Source: Sphingobium estronivorans (lineage in GTDB: Bacteria > Pseudomonadota > Alphaproteobacteria > Sphingomonadales > Sphingomonadaceae). Taken from it: a stretch of 64,000 bases of DNA. Position numbers and translations under genes: made by a program. Position 1 is the stretch's first letter; each line of letters opens with the position of its first letter. Below, in pieces: positions 34,570 through 43,740 of this stretch. The notes beneath the pieces are model-generated. The model was not told where the DNA came from. It worked only from the letters and a program-made list of their open reading frames with translations, and made no database searches. Location of the stretch: positions 1-64,000 of the forward strand of contig NZ_LFCT01000027.1 in NCBI RefSeq assembly GCF_008692605.1, given 5' to 3'.

Positions 34570-36850
34570 GGCTCCGGCAGAGGCGCGCGAGCCGAGCTAC
34601 AGTTTCGACCTGCCGGCCGGACCGCTGGCAGCCAGCATCGCCCGCTTCTCTCAGATTACCGGCCTGTCGGTGGGCTATCCGGGCGATCTGCCCATGGTGG
34701 TGGCGCGGCGCGTCACGGGCACCCTTTCGGCGGAAAGCGCGTTGCGCAAACTGCTCGAAGGCACGCATCTGCGCGCGGTGAAGGTCGGGCCGGGATTGTA
34801 TCGCCTCGAACGCAAGGCGAAGCATGAGGATGCTGCGTCGGCCGCCGCGCCGCTGGCCGCCATTGCCGGGGCGGACATCATCGTCACCGGGCAGAAGCGG
34901 GAGCAGGCTTTGTCCGCCATACCGCTCTCCGTCTCGGTGCTGTCCGCCATCGACAGCGGCAAGGCCGCACGGTCGCTCGGCAGCCGCGACATGAGCCTGG
35001 ACATGGAGGGGCTGGCCATGACCAATCTGGGTCCGGGACGCAACCGCCAGTTCATTCGCGGGGTCGCGGACAGCCCCTTTGACGGCCAGAGCCAGTCCAC
35101 CGTCGCGGTGCAGGTGGACGAGGCGCGCGTCACCTTCAACGCGCCCGATCCGGACTTGCGGCTGATCGACGTCGACCGGGTGGAGATATTGAAGGGCCCG
35201 CAAGGTCCGCTGTATGGATCGGGCGCGTTGGGCGGCATCTATCATGTCGTGACCCGCCGTCCCGATCCGGCCGATAGCGCGGGCTGGATCAGGCTGTCGG
35301 GTTCGGCGGTGGAGCATGGCCGGCCCGGACATGGGGCGGAGGCGATGGTGAACCTGCCGCTGGTGGACGACCGGCTGGCGGTCCGCCTGGTGGGATATGA
35401 TTTCCTCGACGGCGGCTGGATCGACAACGCGGGCGTGGGGAAGGACAGCAATTCCACCCATACCAACGGTCTGCGGCTGGCCCTTCAGTGGCGCCCCTCC
35501 GACCGCTGGACTGTCGATGCCGGTTACTGGATGCAGAATATCGATTCTCGCGACAGCCAATATGTCATGGCAATCGAGCATGATCTTCGCCGCGACAGCC
35601 CTATTGCGGAACCGACCGACAATGATTTCAAAATGGCCCATGCCGCGATCACGGCCATGCTGGGCGGGTTGGAACTGCTGTCTGCCACCAGCTATGTCGA
35701 GCAGCGCTTTTCCACCACGCTCGATGCCAGCGCGTCGGCGGGCTTTTTCGGGCTGACGGGCCGCGCGCGGTTCGACGATGCCCGCCGATATTCGGTGTTG
35801 AACCAGGAATTCCGCCTGTCGGAGGGCAAGCGCAGTCGCTGGGTGGCAGGCATGTCCATTTTGCGGGCGACGACCCGTGACCTGGGGAGCATCACCGGAG
35901 ACGATGGCGCGCCCCGCACGGTCGAGGATTTGCACCGCGTGGTCAGCGAATATGCGCTGTTCGGGGAAGGGAGTGTCAAGCTGGCGCATCGGCTGGATGC
36001 GACAATGGGCTTGAGGCTGTTCTATTCGCTCGCCAAGGACGATGCGAAGGCCGACCGGGCGGAGGCGGAACGGCTGCGCAAGAGCGGCAAGCTCATCCTT
36101 TCGCCCAGCATTGCCTTCTCCTATGCGCTGCCGGACGATGGCCTGCTTTTCCTGCGCTATGCGCGCGCCATGCGGCCGGGCGGCCTTGCTCCGGCGGGGA
36201 TGAAAGCCTCGGGCCATTTCGACGCCGATGAACTCGGCACCTTCGATCTGGGATATAGAAAAAGCTTCTGGGACAATCGCCTGTCCGTTTCGGCGGGCGC
36301 CTATTATACGCTGTGGAACGAGATTCAGTCCGACTATCTGCTCAGCAACGGGCTGGTTTCCACGCGCAATGCCGGGAGTGGACGGATCGTCGGGCTGGAG
36401 GGCACGATCGATTGGCAGATGGGCGGCGGCTTCGCGCTATCGCTGGGCAGCACGGTGCAGGATGCGAAGCTGCTGCGGTCGGAAACCGGGCAGAAGCTGG
36501 ACGATCGCCGCTTGCCGGTCGCGCCCGACATCACGGCGCGCGCCGCGCTGTCCCGTCATTACCGGATCGGAGGTTGGAACGGGCAGAGCACGCTTCAGGC
36601 CAATTTCATCGGTAGCGCGCGTTTGTCTTTCGACGACGATCTGGATCGCAGCATGGGCGATTATACGGTGATGTCGGCCAACAGTTCGATGGAGCGGGGG
36701 GCCTGGTCGGTGGCGGTGCGGCTCGACAATCTGTTCGACGTGCGGGGCGACAGCTTCGCTTTCGGCAATCCCTTCTCGATCCGCCAGGCGCCGCAATATA
36801 CGCCGCTTCAGCCCCGGACGCTGACGCTTTCCCTCGCGCGGCGATGGTGA
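34511..36850 (+). CDS. STN-domain TonB-dependent receptor (FecA-type transducer)
   Basis: 779 residues from the ATG at 34511, giving signal peptide MPSVPGTAMLFVLAGLA, then AAEAPAEA. Residues ~29-100 form a secretin/TonB N-terminal (STN) domain (YSFDLPAGPLAASIARF), which signals to FecR. TonB box ADIIVTGQKRE (121-130), plug VDRVEILKGPQGPLYGSG and GALGGIYHVVTRRP, and a barrel ending in RTLTLSLARRW. It overlaps the FecR gene, as expected for a coupled signalling unit. The ligand may be a ferri-siderophore or another complex; context does not decide. Confidence 0.92.
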   Translation: MPSVPGTAMLFVLAGLAAAEAPAEAREPSYSFDLPAGPLAASIARFSQITGLSVGYPGDLPMVVARRVTGTLSAESALRKLLEGTHLRAVKVGPGLYRLERKAKHEDAASAAAPLAAIAGADIIVTGQKREQALSAIPLSVSVLSAIDSGKAARSLGSRDMSLDMEGLAMTNLGPGRNRQFIRGVADSPFDGQSQSTVAVQVDEARVTFNAPDPDLRLIDVDRVEILKGPQGPLYGSGALGGIYHVVTRRPDPADSAGWIRLSGSAVEHGRPGHGAEAMVNLPLVDDRLAVRLVGYDFLDGGWIDNAGVGKDSNSTHTNGLRLALQWRPSDRWTVDAGYWMQNIDSRDSQYVMAIEHDLRRDSPIAEPTDNDFKMAHAAITAMLGGLELLSATSYVEQRFSTTLDASASAGFFGLTGRARFDDARRYSVLNQEFRLSEGKRSRWVAGMSILRATTRDLGSITGDDGAPRTVEDLHRVVSEYALFGEGSVKLAHRLDATMGLRLFYSLAKDDAKADRAEAERLRKSGKLILSPSIAFSYALPDDGLLFLRYARAMRPGGLAPAGMKASGHFDADELGTFDLGYRKSFWDNRLSVSAGAYYTLWNEIQSDYLLSNGLVSTRNAGSGRIVGLEGTIDWQMGGGFALSLGSTVQDAKLLRSETGQKLDDRRLPVAPDITARAALSRHYRIGGWNGQSTLQANFIGSARLSFDDDLDRSMGDYTVMSANSSMERGAWSVAVRLDNLFDVRGDSFAFGNPFSIRQAPQYTPLQPRTLTLSLARRW

Positions 36851-36919
36851 GGGTGCTAGACGGACGCGGCAGGGGATCATCACCGAAGCTTTTGGCATCG
36901 AAACATCAGGACGCAATCA

Positions 36920-37603
36920 TTGTCTCTGCATCTCCTCATCGTTGAAGACGACGATGCGCTGGCCGCGCAACTGGCCGAGCAACTGCGCCAGTCCGGCCAC
37001 GAGACGACCCTGGCCGCGGATGGCCGTATCGCGATTGAACTGGTCGCCAAAAACCGTTTCGACCTCATCATCCTGGACCGCATCCTGCCGAAGATGGACG
37101 GCATCGCGGTTCTCAAGAGTTTGCGCGAGCATCAGATCCTGACGCCGATCATCATGATGACGGCGCTGGGTCAGTCGCGCCAAAAGGTCGAAGGGCTGGA
37201 GGGCGGCGCCGACGATTATGTGGTGAAGCCGGTCGATCCCGCCGAGCTCAACGCCCGGATCAACGCGCTGATGCGCGCGCGCGGCTGGACCGGGCGGGGA
37301 TCGGAAGAGACGCTGCGCGCGGGCGATCTGCTGGTCAGCCCGACCAAGCATAGCGCCTGGCGCAACGGCAAGGCGCTCAACCTCCAGAAGATCGAATTCA
37401 AGCTGCTGACCGAACTGGTCCGTAATGCCGATACGACGGTCACGCGCGCCATGCTGCTGGAGCGTGTGTGGAATTATGATTTCGAACCGGCGACCAATAT
37501 CGTGGAGGCCTATATCCGCCGGTTGCGGATCAAGCTCACCGAATTTGGCGACGAGGATCCGATCAAAACCATTCGCGGCGTCGGCTATATGTTGAGGGGA
37601 TGA
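36920..37603 (+). CDS. OmpR-family response regulator
   Basis: 227 residues from a TTG at 36920; no ATG fits. Receiver domain with acidic pocket D10/D11, phospho-acceptor D53 (LIILDRILPKMDG), T83 and K105 (DYVVKPVDP). The C-terminal winged-helix DNA-binding domain is LNLQKIEFKLLTELVRN, then EPATNIVEAYIRRLRIKL. It follows the FecA-type receptor by 69 bp and precedes the sensor kinase by one base. Confidence 0.92.
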   Translation: MSLHLLIVEDDDALAAQLAEQLRQSGHETTLAADGRIAIELVAKNRFDLIILDRILPKMDGIAVLKSLREHQILTPIIMMTALGQSRQKVEGLEGGADDYVVKPVDPAELNARINALMRARGWTGRGSEETLRAGDLLVSPTKHSAWRNGKALNLQKIEFKLLTELVRNADTTVTRAMLLERVWNYDFEPATNIVEAYIRRLRIKLTEFGDEDPIKTIRGVGYMLRG

Positions 37604-37604
37604 T

Positions 37605-38951
37605 TTGCAGTTGCGATCGCTGCGGGCGCTGACGCTCGCTTTCCTTCTGGTCTTTCTCTGCGCGACGCTGGCGACGGCCTTCGGCATTTACTTCGCGACA
37701 TTTCGGACCATCGACCATCTGGTCGAGCAGCGCATCGGCAGCACCAGCGAAATCATCGCCCCGCGGGGGGAGGCCGCGAGCGCCCGGCGCATCGGCGCGC
37801 GGATCATGGCGGCATCGCGTTACCGGGATACCGGCGATCTTGGTTTCATCCTGTTCGAAGGGGGGCAGCAGGTGGCGGGCAACGTCCGCGTGACGCGTCC
37901 ATTGCCGCTGGGCCTGTCGCGGGTCGACGTGGCCGACAGGATCAAGGGGCTGACCGATGGCAAGGTGCTGACGCGCGATCTGGGCGGGGACCTTCGGCTG
38001 GCGGTGATCGCGGAAACCGAACCGTTCGATCATTATAATGCGGCGCGCCAGCGCATCTACCTGATCGGCTTCGGATCGATCGTGGCCATTGCGCTGGCTG
38101 CCGCGACGACCTTCACGCTGATCGTGCGGCGGCGCATCACCGACATGCGCCGCACGGTGGAGGCGATATTCGAGGGCGACCTGTCGCAGCGGGTTCCGGT
38201 CGACGGATCGGGCACCGCCTTCGACCGGCAGGCCGAAGCCTTCAACCGGATGCTGACCCGGATCAACGAGTTGATGGAGGAGGTCCGCAACGTCACCAAC
38301 GGCGTCGCGCATGAGCTGCGCACGCCGCTGGCCCGGCTGCGCAATCAATTGAGCCTGATCGCAAGCGATCCCGTCGCCGCGCCGGTGCGGCCGGGCATCG
38401 TGGCGGCGCAGGCGGAGACGGACCGGCTGCTCGCGCTGTTCGCGGCGCTGCTGCGCATCGCAGAGGTGGACAGCGGCGCGCGGCGGGCGAACTTCATGTC
38501 CGTGGACCTTCGCGCGCTGGTGGAGGAGAATGTCGAGGCGCTGGAGCCGGTGATCGAGGAAAGCGGGCACCGGATCGCGGCGCTGACGCTTGCGCCGATG
38601 GTCCTGACCGGCGACCGGCAGTTGCTGACGCAACTGGTGGTCAACCTGATCGAAAATATCCTTCGGCATACGCCTTCCGGGACGGTCATGACGATCGCCT
38701 TGCAAGGCGAGGGGCGGATGGCGGTGCTCAGTATCGCCGATAACGGCCCCGGCATCGCGGCGGAGGACCGGACGGTGGCGCTGGATCGCTTCGGGCGGTT
38801 GTCTGCCGGCGGCAATGGCAAGGATCATGAAAAGGGCCATGGCTTCGGCCTGCCGCTGGTGGCGTCCATCGCGCGGCTGCATGGCGGCACGATGGAACTG
38901 GACGATGCCCGGCCCGGATTGCGGGTGACGGTGCGGCTGCCCTGCGCCTGA
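37605..38951 (+). CDS. Sensor histidine kinase, paired with the OmpR-type regulator
   Basis: 448 residues from a TTG at 37605, one base after the response-regulator stop. Membrane segments at ~8-31 and ~151-174 enclose a ~120-residue periplasmic sensor. A HAMP linker (~175-225) follows, then HisKA with phospho-acceptor H236 (NGVAHELRTPLARL) and the ATPase (N box LVVNLIENILRHT, DNGPGIA, GFGLPLVASIAR). The stimulus is unknown. The location behind a FecIR-receptor unit suggests the pair may sense envelope or metal status related to it. Confidence 0.92.
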   Translation: MQLRSLRALTLAFLLVFLCATLATAFGIYFATFRTIDHLVEQRIGSTSEIIAPRGEAASARRIGARIMAASRYRDTGDLGFILFEGGQQVAGNVRVTRPLPLGLSRVDVADRIKGLTDGKVLTRDLGGDLRLAVIAETEPFDHYNAARQRIYLIGFGSIVAIALAAATTFTLIVRRRITDMRRTVEAIFEGDLSQRVPVDGSGTAFDRQAEAFNRMLTRINELMEEVRNVTNGVAHELRTPLARLRNQLSLIASDPVAAPVRPGIVAAQAETDRLLALFAALLRIAEVDSGARRANFMSVDLRALVEENVEALEPVIEESGHRIAALTLAPMVLTGDRQLLTQLVVNLIENILRHTPSGTVMTIALQGEGRMAVLSIADNGPGIAAEDRTVALDRFGRLSAGGNGKDHEKGHGFGLPLVASIARLHGGTMELDDARPGLRVTVRLPCA

Positions 38952-38976
38952 AGCGGGTCCCGGTAATTGGCGCATG

Positions 38977-39022
38977 AAAAAGGGGCCGTGGCGTGCGGGG
39001 GTGCACGCCACGGCCCCTTTTC
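38977..39022. terminator. Strong rho-independent terminator between convergent genes
   Basis: A 20-bp stem (left arm AAAAAGGGGCCGTGGCGTGC at 38977-38996, right arm at 39003-39022) has a GGGGGT loop and ends in a T run. It separates the sensor kinase from the convergent TonB receptor and can act in both directions. Confidence 0.9.
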
Positions 39023-39031
39023 TTACCCGGA

Positions 39032-41449
39032 TCAGAAGTTGACGGTGCCTTCGATGCCCCAGGTGCGGGGCGCGTTGAAATTCGCATAGTCACCCAGCGT
39101 CGCGGCATTGGCAGCCGAACGGCGATAGATATGCGCTTCGTTGAACAGGTTGCGGCTCCAGGCGGAGACGGTGAAGGTCTGGCCGTGATCGTTCATGCGG
39201 ATGTCGGCCAGCGCGATGCGGCCGTTCACGATGAAGCTGGAGTCGGTCTTGGTCGGCTCGTTCTGGAAGCTGTACATGCTGTCGGCATAGTTGCCGTCGA
39301 CGTGGAAGCGCAGCTTGGTGTCGCCGCCGATGACCGAAACCGGCACCTCATAGTCGATATAGCCCGACGCTGCGTTGCGCGGCGTGAACACCACGAACAC
39401 CTGGGTCAGCGGATTGCCGGCCAATTGCGGGTTCGGTGTCGCCGGGATCTTGGTGTAGGTATAGGCGTAGGAAGCGCCGATCGTCAGACCGTCGATCGGG
39501 TTCGTGGTGAAGTCGGCCTCAATGCCCCGGATTTTCGAGGTACCGGGCGCATTGGCCGTATCCTCGGTGTGGAGGTTGAAGGTCGGGTTGGGCGCGCCAT
39601 TGGCCAGGGTCGGGCTGGTGTCGACATGGTCGAAGTCGATCTGCGTGCCCTTGCGGTCCATGATGTAGCCGGCCAGGTTCAGGCGAACCTTGTGGTCGAG
39701 CATGTCCATCTTGGCGCCGACTTCATAGGATTTGACCTTTTCCGGGCCGAAGGCGCCGAAATTGGACGAACGGTCGTTGGCGCCGCCCGCACGATAGCCG
39801 GTCGCATATTTGGCGTAGAGGTGGACATCCTTGGACATGTCGAAGGCCAGGGTCGCCATCGGATCGAAGCGGTCGTTGTCGAAGGAGAAGGTCCAGGGCG
39901 TAGGCACGCCCGACACCATCGTCAGCGCGCCGCTGCGCTTGTCCCTGGTGTAGCGGCCGCCCACCGTCAGGTGCAGCATGTCCATGCCCGCCGGGGTCCA
40001 GGTGGCCTGGGCGAACGCGGCATAGCTGTGTGCCGTGGCATGGCTGTCACGCTGAATGAAGCGCGAGCCATAGGCCCAGCCCTGGTTGCTCGACGTGATC
40101 GGACCGAACACCTGCGGCTGGGTGATGGAATAGGCCGTGCCGTCGGCATTCCACTGGTTGGAAGACGGCGTCGCTGCCGATTCCCGCGCATTTTCCTGGA
40201 AATAGTAAAGGCCGACGACATAGTCGAGATTGGTCAGGCTGCCCACGGCCTGGAATTCCTGGCTGAACTGATGCTGGGTCAGGTCGGACAGGCTGTAACG
40301 GCTGAAAAGGGCATTGGGAGCGAACACGGTGCGGTGCGCGCCGCCCGAATTGTCCCACTGGGCCGTGGTCACGCCGCGCCATGCGGTGATCGAACGCAGC
40401 TGGAGGTTGGACGTCGCGTCATATTTGATGGTCGAGGACACGCCATGGGTCCGGTCGACGCTGAGCTGCTGCGGCACGCCGATGTCGGCGACCTTCATTC
40501 GGTTGTCGCCGCTGACGACGACCAGCGGGGACAGCGGATTGATGCACTTGGCGGCGGCGCAGCTCAGCTTGCCGTTGGCCAGCGTGGCGATCGGCAGGTT
40601 GGTCGGGTTGTAGTTGACGAGCTGGCTGTAGAAGGGCGTGTTTTCGTCCTTCGCCTGATCGTAGGCGACCTCCACCGACAGGCCGTCGACCGGCTTCCAC
40701 AGGGCCGAGGTGCGACCGCCGTAACGGTTGTAATAGTTCCAGCCATAATTGCCGGGCAGCGGGTTCTTCACCGTCGCGTCCTGATGCTGGATGACGCCGT
40801 CGAACTTGAGCGCGATGTTGGCGAAGGCGGGCAGGTTCAGGTGAATTTCGCTGTTGTAGCTGCCATAATTGCCGATGCCGCCCATGAAACGGCCGCCGAA
40901 TTCACCGGTGGGCGCCTTGGTCACGATGCTGACCGCACCGCCTTCGGTGTTGCGGCCGAACAGCGTGCCCTGCGGGCCGCGCAGCACTTCCAGACGCTCG
41001 ACGTCGAACAGCGCCGCGTTCAGGCCCTGCGAACGGCCGAGATAGACGCCATCGACATAGACGCCGACGCCGGTGTCGCGGGCGGTCTGGTTCTGGTCGA
41101 ACGGCACGATGCCGCGAATGCCGACCGTCAGCGCCGACTGGCGCGCTTCGAAGGTGGCGACGCGCAGCGACGGGATGGCGCCGTCGGTCAGGTCGAACAG
41201 GCTCTGGACGTGGCGATCCTTCATGACGGTGGGGTCGATCACGGAAATGGCGATCGGCGTTTCCTGAAGGTCGGTCTCGCGCTTGGTGGCGGTGACGACG
41301 ATGGTGCCCAGCCCTGCCTCTTCCGCAGCCGCGGAGGCTTCGGCAGGCTGTTGATCGGTGGCGGCAAAGGCCAGCGAGGGCGCGGAAACCGACGCCAGCA
41401 GCAGGCCGCCCAGCGACATGCGCAGCAGGTTGGTGGAAGAGCGAATCAT
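39032..41449 (-). CDS. TonB-dependent outer-membrane receptor
   Basis: 805 residues. Signal peptide MIRSSTNLLRMSLGGLLLAS, then APSLAFA; TonB box LGTIVVTATKRET; plug hallmarks GVYVDGVYLGRSQG, VERLEVLRGPQGTLFGRN and TEGGAVSIVTKAP; barrel end NAPRTWGIEGTVNF. The upstream ~290 bp are AT-rich and contain a TGACA-N5-TGTCA inverted repeat about 80 bp before the start, so expression is likely regulated from there. No partner catabolic gene lies next to it. Confidence 0.93.
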   Translation of the reverse strand: MIRSSTNLLRMSLGGLLLASVSAPSLAFAATDQQPAEASAAAEEAGLGTIVVTATKRETDLQETPIAISVIDPTVMKDRHVQSLFDLTDGAIPSLRVATFEARQSALTVGIRGIVPFDQNQTARDTGVGVYVDGVYLGRSQGLNAALFDVERLEVLRGPQGTLFGRNTEGGAVSIVTKAPTGEFGGRFMGGIGNYGSYNSEIHLNLPAFANIALKFDGVIQHQDATVKNPLPGNYGWNYYNRYGGRTSALWKPVDGLSVEVAYDQAKDENTPFYSQLVNYNPTNLPIATLANGKLSCAAAKCINPLSPLVVVSGDNRMKVADIGVPQQLSVDRTHGVSSTIKYDATSNLQLRSITAWRGVTTAQWDNSGGAHRTVFAPNALFSRYSLSDLTQHQFSQEFQAVGSLTNLDYVVGLYYFQENARESAATPSSNQWNADGTAYSITQPQVFGPITSSNQGWAYGSRFIQRDSHATAHSYAAFAQATWTPAGMDMLHLTVGGRYTRDKRSGALTMVSGVPTPWTFSFDNDRFDPMATLAFDMSKDVHLYAKYATGYRAGGANDRSSNFGAFGPEKVKSYEVGAKMDMLDHKVRLNLAGYIMDRKGTQIDFDHVDTSPTLANGAPNPTFNLHTEDTANAPGTSKIRGIEADFTTNPIDGLTIGASYAYTYTKIPATPNPQLAGNPLTQVFVVFTPRNAASGYIDYEVPVSVIGGDTKLRFHVDGNYADSMYSFQNEPTKTDSSFIVNGRIALADIRMNDHGQTFTVSAWSRNLFNEAHIYRRSAANAATLGDYANFNAPRTWGIEGTVNF

Positions 41450-41737
41450 GACAGTAACCCCTTTTCAAATCCATCGGATGGATGCTTTGCGGGGCGGCCA
41501 CTAGGACGGCATCACAACAGTTTTGTGACAAACGCTGTCATAATTATACTATAATGAATGTCATTTTCGGTTCATTTTTCATGAAATCAATTATAAGATC
41601 ATCATATTTAAATATAGATTCTTACTTGGGTAAATATATTTTAGAAAAAAATGTCCATATAATTTATATAAATATTGATGAACGTCGTAATGGGGAAAAT
41701 TGTCTTTATTTATAATTTCATTCCATTGAATAATGGT
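41450..41737. other. AT-rich intergenic region with inverted repeat
   Basis: 288 bp with no supported gene. It is far richer in A/T than its surroundings, especially 41541-41725. TGACAAACGCTGTCA at 41526-41540 is a perfect TGACA inverted repeat with a 5-bp spacer. A TTGTGA/TATACT pair spaced 16 bp could serve as a plus-strand promoter. A 77-codon ORF across the region has no ribosome-binding site and is probably spurious. Confidence 0.6.
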
Positions 41738-42766
41738 TCAGGCTGATCGTCTGATATCGAATATCCCCGTATAGCCGACATGATCCGATAGCATCGTGCC
41801 CGCCGCGTCATGACCGAAGGGAATGGCGATCCCACGCAGCTTCAGGTTCAGGGTCCGGCCCGGCGCGAAAAATTCCCAGTCGCGGGCGCGTTGGCGGGAA
41901 GATAATGCATCTGCGGTCAGGGCGATGCCGCCGGCCTGCGCCGCATCATAGGCATTGTCGATCCGCACCCCCGGCACCCAGGTCCGCGTCGCTCGATCCA
42001 TCAGTTCCGCCCGGCGCTCCGGCGTCTGCCCGGCGTTGAAATCGCCCGCCACGATCAGCGCGTTGCGCGGGTCGTGATTGTGCCGGATGAACGCGCTGAG
42101 ATCGGCAAGCTCCGCCGTAAAGGCATGGTTCGACCGTTCATCCGCCACGCCGGACGCGCGGCGGCTGTTGAGATGCGTGGTCACGACATCCACCGCGCCG
42201 CTCTGCCCGGGCAGCCGGATGCGGGCAAGCAGCGCGCCTTTGTTCGCCAGGCAATCCCATCCGGCACAGGCAAAGGCGGGAAAGACCATCCGGCGAATAT
42301 GGACGATGGGATAATCGGACAGGATCTGCAATCCGCTGCCGACATATTTGCCGATCCCCTCGCCATGAATCCATGAATCCCGTGCGGCAAAGCGCAGGTC
42401 GGCGGAACTGGGGAGCGCGCCGCTGCCCGCATCCTCATCCGCGCCATCGGCAATATATCGATATCCAGCCGCGCGGCCCATGGCCTGGGCCTGACTGGTA
42501 AAGGCTTCCTGAAGCACGACGATGTGCGGGTTTTTGCCTCGCGCACGCAGGGAGCGCAGGGTGGCCGCCATCCGCTCGAAATCGGCGGGCCTGTCCCAGG
42601 CGACCGGCCAGGGTGCGCCATGAATATTATAGGTCATCACCGATAACCGACCGGAAAAGGGCACGGGAGCGGCCGATGGCGGCAGGTTGCGCGGATGGGT
42701 CGGCGGCGCGATGGCGATCAGTGCGGCGAGCGCGATTCCCCGGGAAATTCCTGCGAAAAAACCCAC
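41738..42766 (-). CDS. Endonuclease/exonuclease/phosphatase-family hydrolase
   Basis: 342 residues. The N-terminal ~35 residues are hydrophobic with a possible signal sequence (MGFFAGISRGIALAALIAIA). EEP-family motifs follow: LSVMTYNIHGAP, VVLQEAFTSQ, VTTHLNSRR, IVAGDFNAGQ and MLSDHVGYTG. These bind Mg and hydrolyse phosphodiesters in nucleic acids, phospholipids or sphingolipids. With a secretion signal, a lipid or extracellular substrate is more likely than DNA repair. It is divergent from the DUF2334 gene across 233 bp. Confidence 0.85.
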   Translation of the reverse strand: MGFFAGISRGIALAALIAIAPPTHPRNLPPSAAPVPFSGRLSVMTYNIHGAPWPVAWDRPADFERMAATLRSLRARGKNPHIVVLQEAFTSQAQAMGRAAGYRYIADGADEDAGSGALPSSADLRFAARDSWIHGEGIGKYVGSGLQILSDYPIVHIRRMVFPAFACAGWDCLANKGALLARIRLPGQSGAVDVVTTHLNSRRASGVADERSNHAFTAELADLSAFIRHNHDPRNALIVAGDFNAGQTPERRAELMDRATRTWVPGVRIDNAYDAAQAGGIALTADALSSRQRARDWEFFAPGRTLNLKLRGIAIPFGHDAAGTMLSDHVGYTGIFDIRRSA

Positions 42767-42999
42767 CGTCTTTCTCCTGCCGCAACGGGCGGAGGACGGC
42801 AGGGGAAGGACGCAGCCTCAGTTGTCGGCGAAGATGAAAAAGAGTTCATGATCCTGTTCGACTGCGGTTGCGGTCCGGGATGCCGTCCTGAGGTCAGGAG
42901 CGAAATTCCAGGCATGATCGAATCTGTCATCATCAAGTCATCGGTGGCAAGCATAGCGGCGCCCGTAATTGGGTATGCTTCAGTCTGTAGGGGGCAGTC

Positions 43000-43737
43000 A
43001 TGAAGAAACTTCTTCTGTCGATTCATGATGTTGGTCCGCGCTTCGAATCCGAAGTCGATCTGTTGCTGGACCGGCTGACCCAGCATGTCCCGGTCGATCG
43101 GCTGGCCATGCTGGTCGTGCCGTACCATTGGGGCGCCTATCCGCTGCGGCCTGAAAGCGCCTTTGCGGGGCGGCTGCGGGGCTGGTCGGATGCGGGGGTC
43201 AGCATCTTCGCCCATGGCTGGTTTCACCGCGACATGGCGACGCACTCCAGCGCGGCGGCGCGTTTCAAGGCGCGCCACATGACAGCGGGAGAGGGCGAAT
43301 TTCTGGGGTTGGACGCTTCGACAGCGGAGCGGCGCATGGCCGCCGCACGTGACCTGATCCAGTCCATCACCGGGCGTCCGGTGGCGGGATTCGTTGCCCC
43401 GGCCTGGCTCTACGGCCCCCAGGCGCTCGACGCTTTGGCGAAAACCGGCTTTGCGCTGGCGGAGGATCATATGAAGGTGTGGCAACCGGCGACGGGCCGG
43501 GTGCTGGCGCGCGGGCCGGTGCTGACCTGGGCCAGTCGCAGCCGGGCGCGGATCGCTTCTTCCTTGCTGGCGGCGCGGCTGCTGCCGCCATTGCTGCGCC
43601 ATGCCTCCGTCGCGCGCGTTGCTGTCCATCCGGGCGACGCGCAAGTCCCGCGCCTGCTGGCGAGCATCGACCGTGCCCTGCGCCGCCTGACGCGGACGCA
43701 TGAGGCCGGTCGCTACGGCGATTTGCTGAAGAACTGA
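43000..43737 (+). CDS. DUF2334 polysaccharide-deacetylase-like protein
   Basis: 245 residues. The N-terminus LLLSIHDVGPRFESEVDLLL carries the HD pair of the NodB-like/DUF2334 fold, and AHGWFHRDM supplies further metal-binding histidines. The expected activity is removal of an acyl group from an envelope sugar or lipid. No signal peptide is visible. It is the first gene of a plus-strand run with two glycosyltransferases; 3 bp separate it from the next gene. Confidence 0.82.
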   Translation: MKKLLLSIHDVGPRFESEVDLLLDRLTQHVPVDRLAMLVVPYHWGAYPLRPESAFAGRLRGWSDAGVSIFAHGWFHRDMATHSSAAARFKARHMTAGEGEFLGLDASTAERRMAAARDLIQSITGRPVAGFVAPAWLYGPQALDALAKTGFALAEDHMKVWQPATGRVLARGPVLTWASRSRARIASSLLAARLLPPLLRHASVARVAVHPGDAQVPRLLASIDRALRRLTRTHEAGRYGDLLKN

Positions 43738-43740
43738 AAG

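Noticed and set aside
38993-41554. Plus-strand open frame of ~850 codons opposite a TonB receptor
   Set aside because: The minus-strand receptor has a signal peptide, TonB box, plug and barrel; this frame has none.
41482-41715. 77-codon ORF in the AT-rich region
   Set aside because: No ribosome-binding site; composition simply reflects the A/T-rich DNA.
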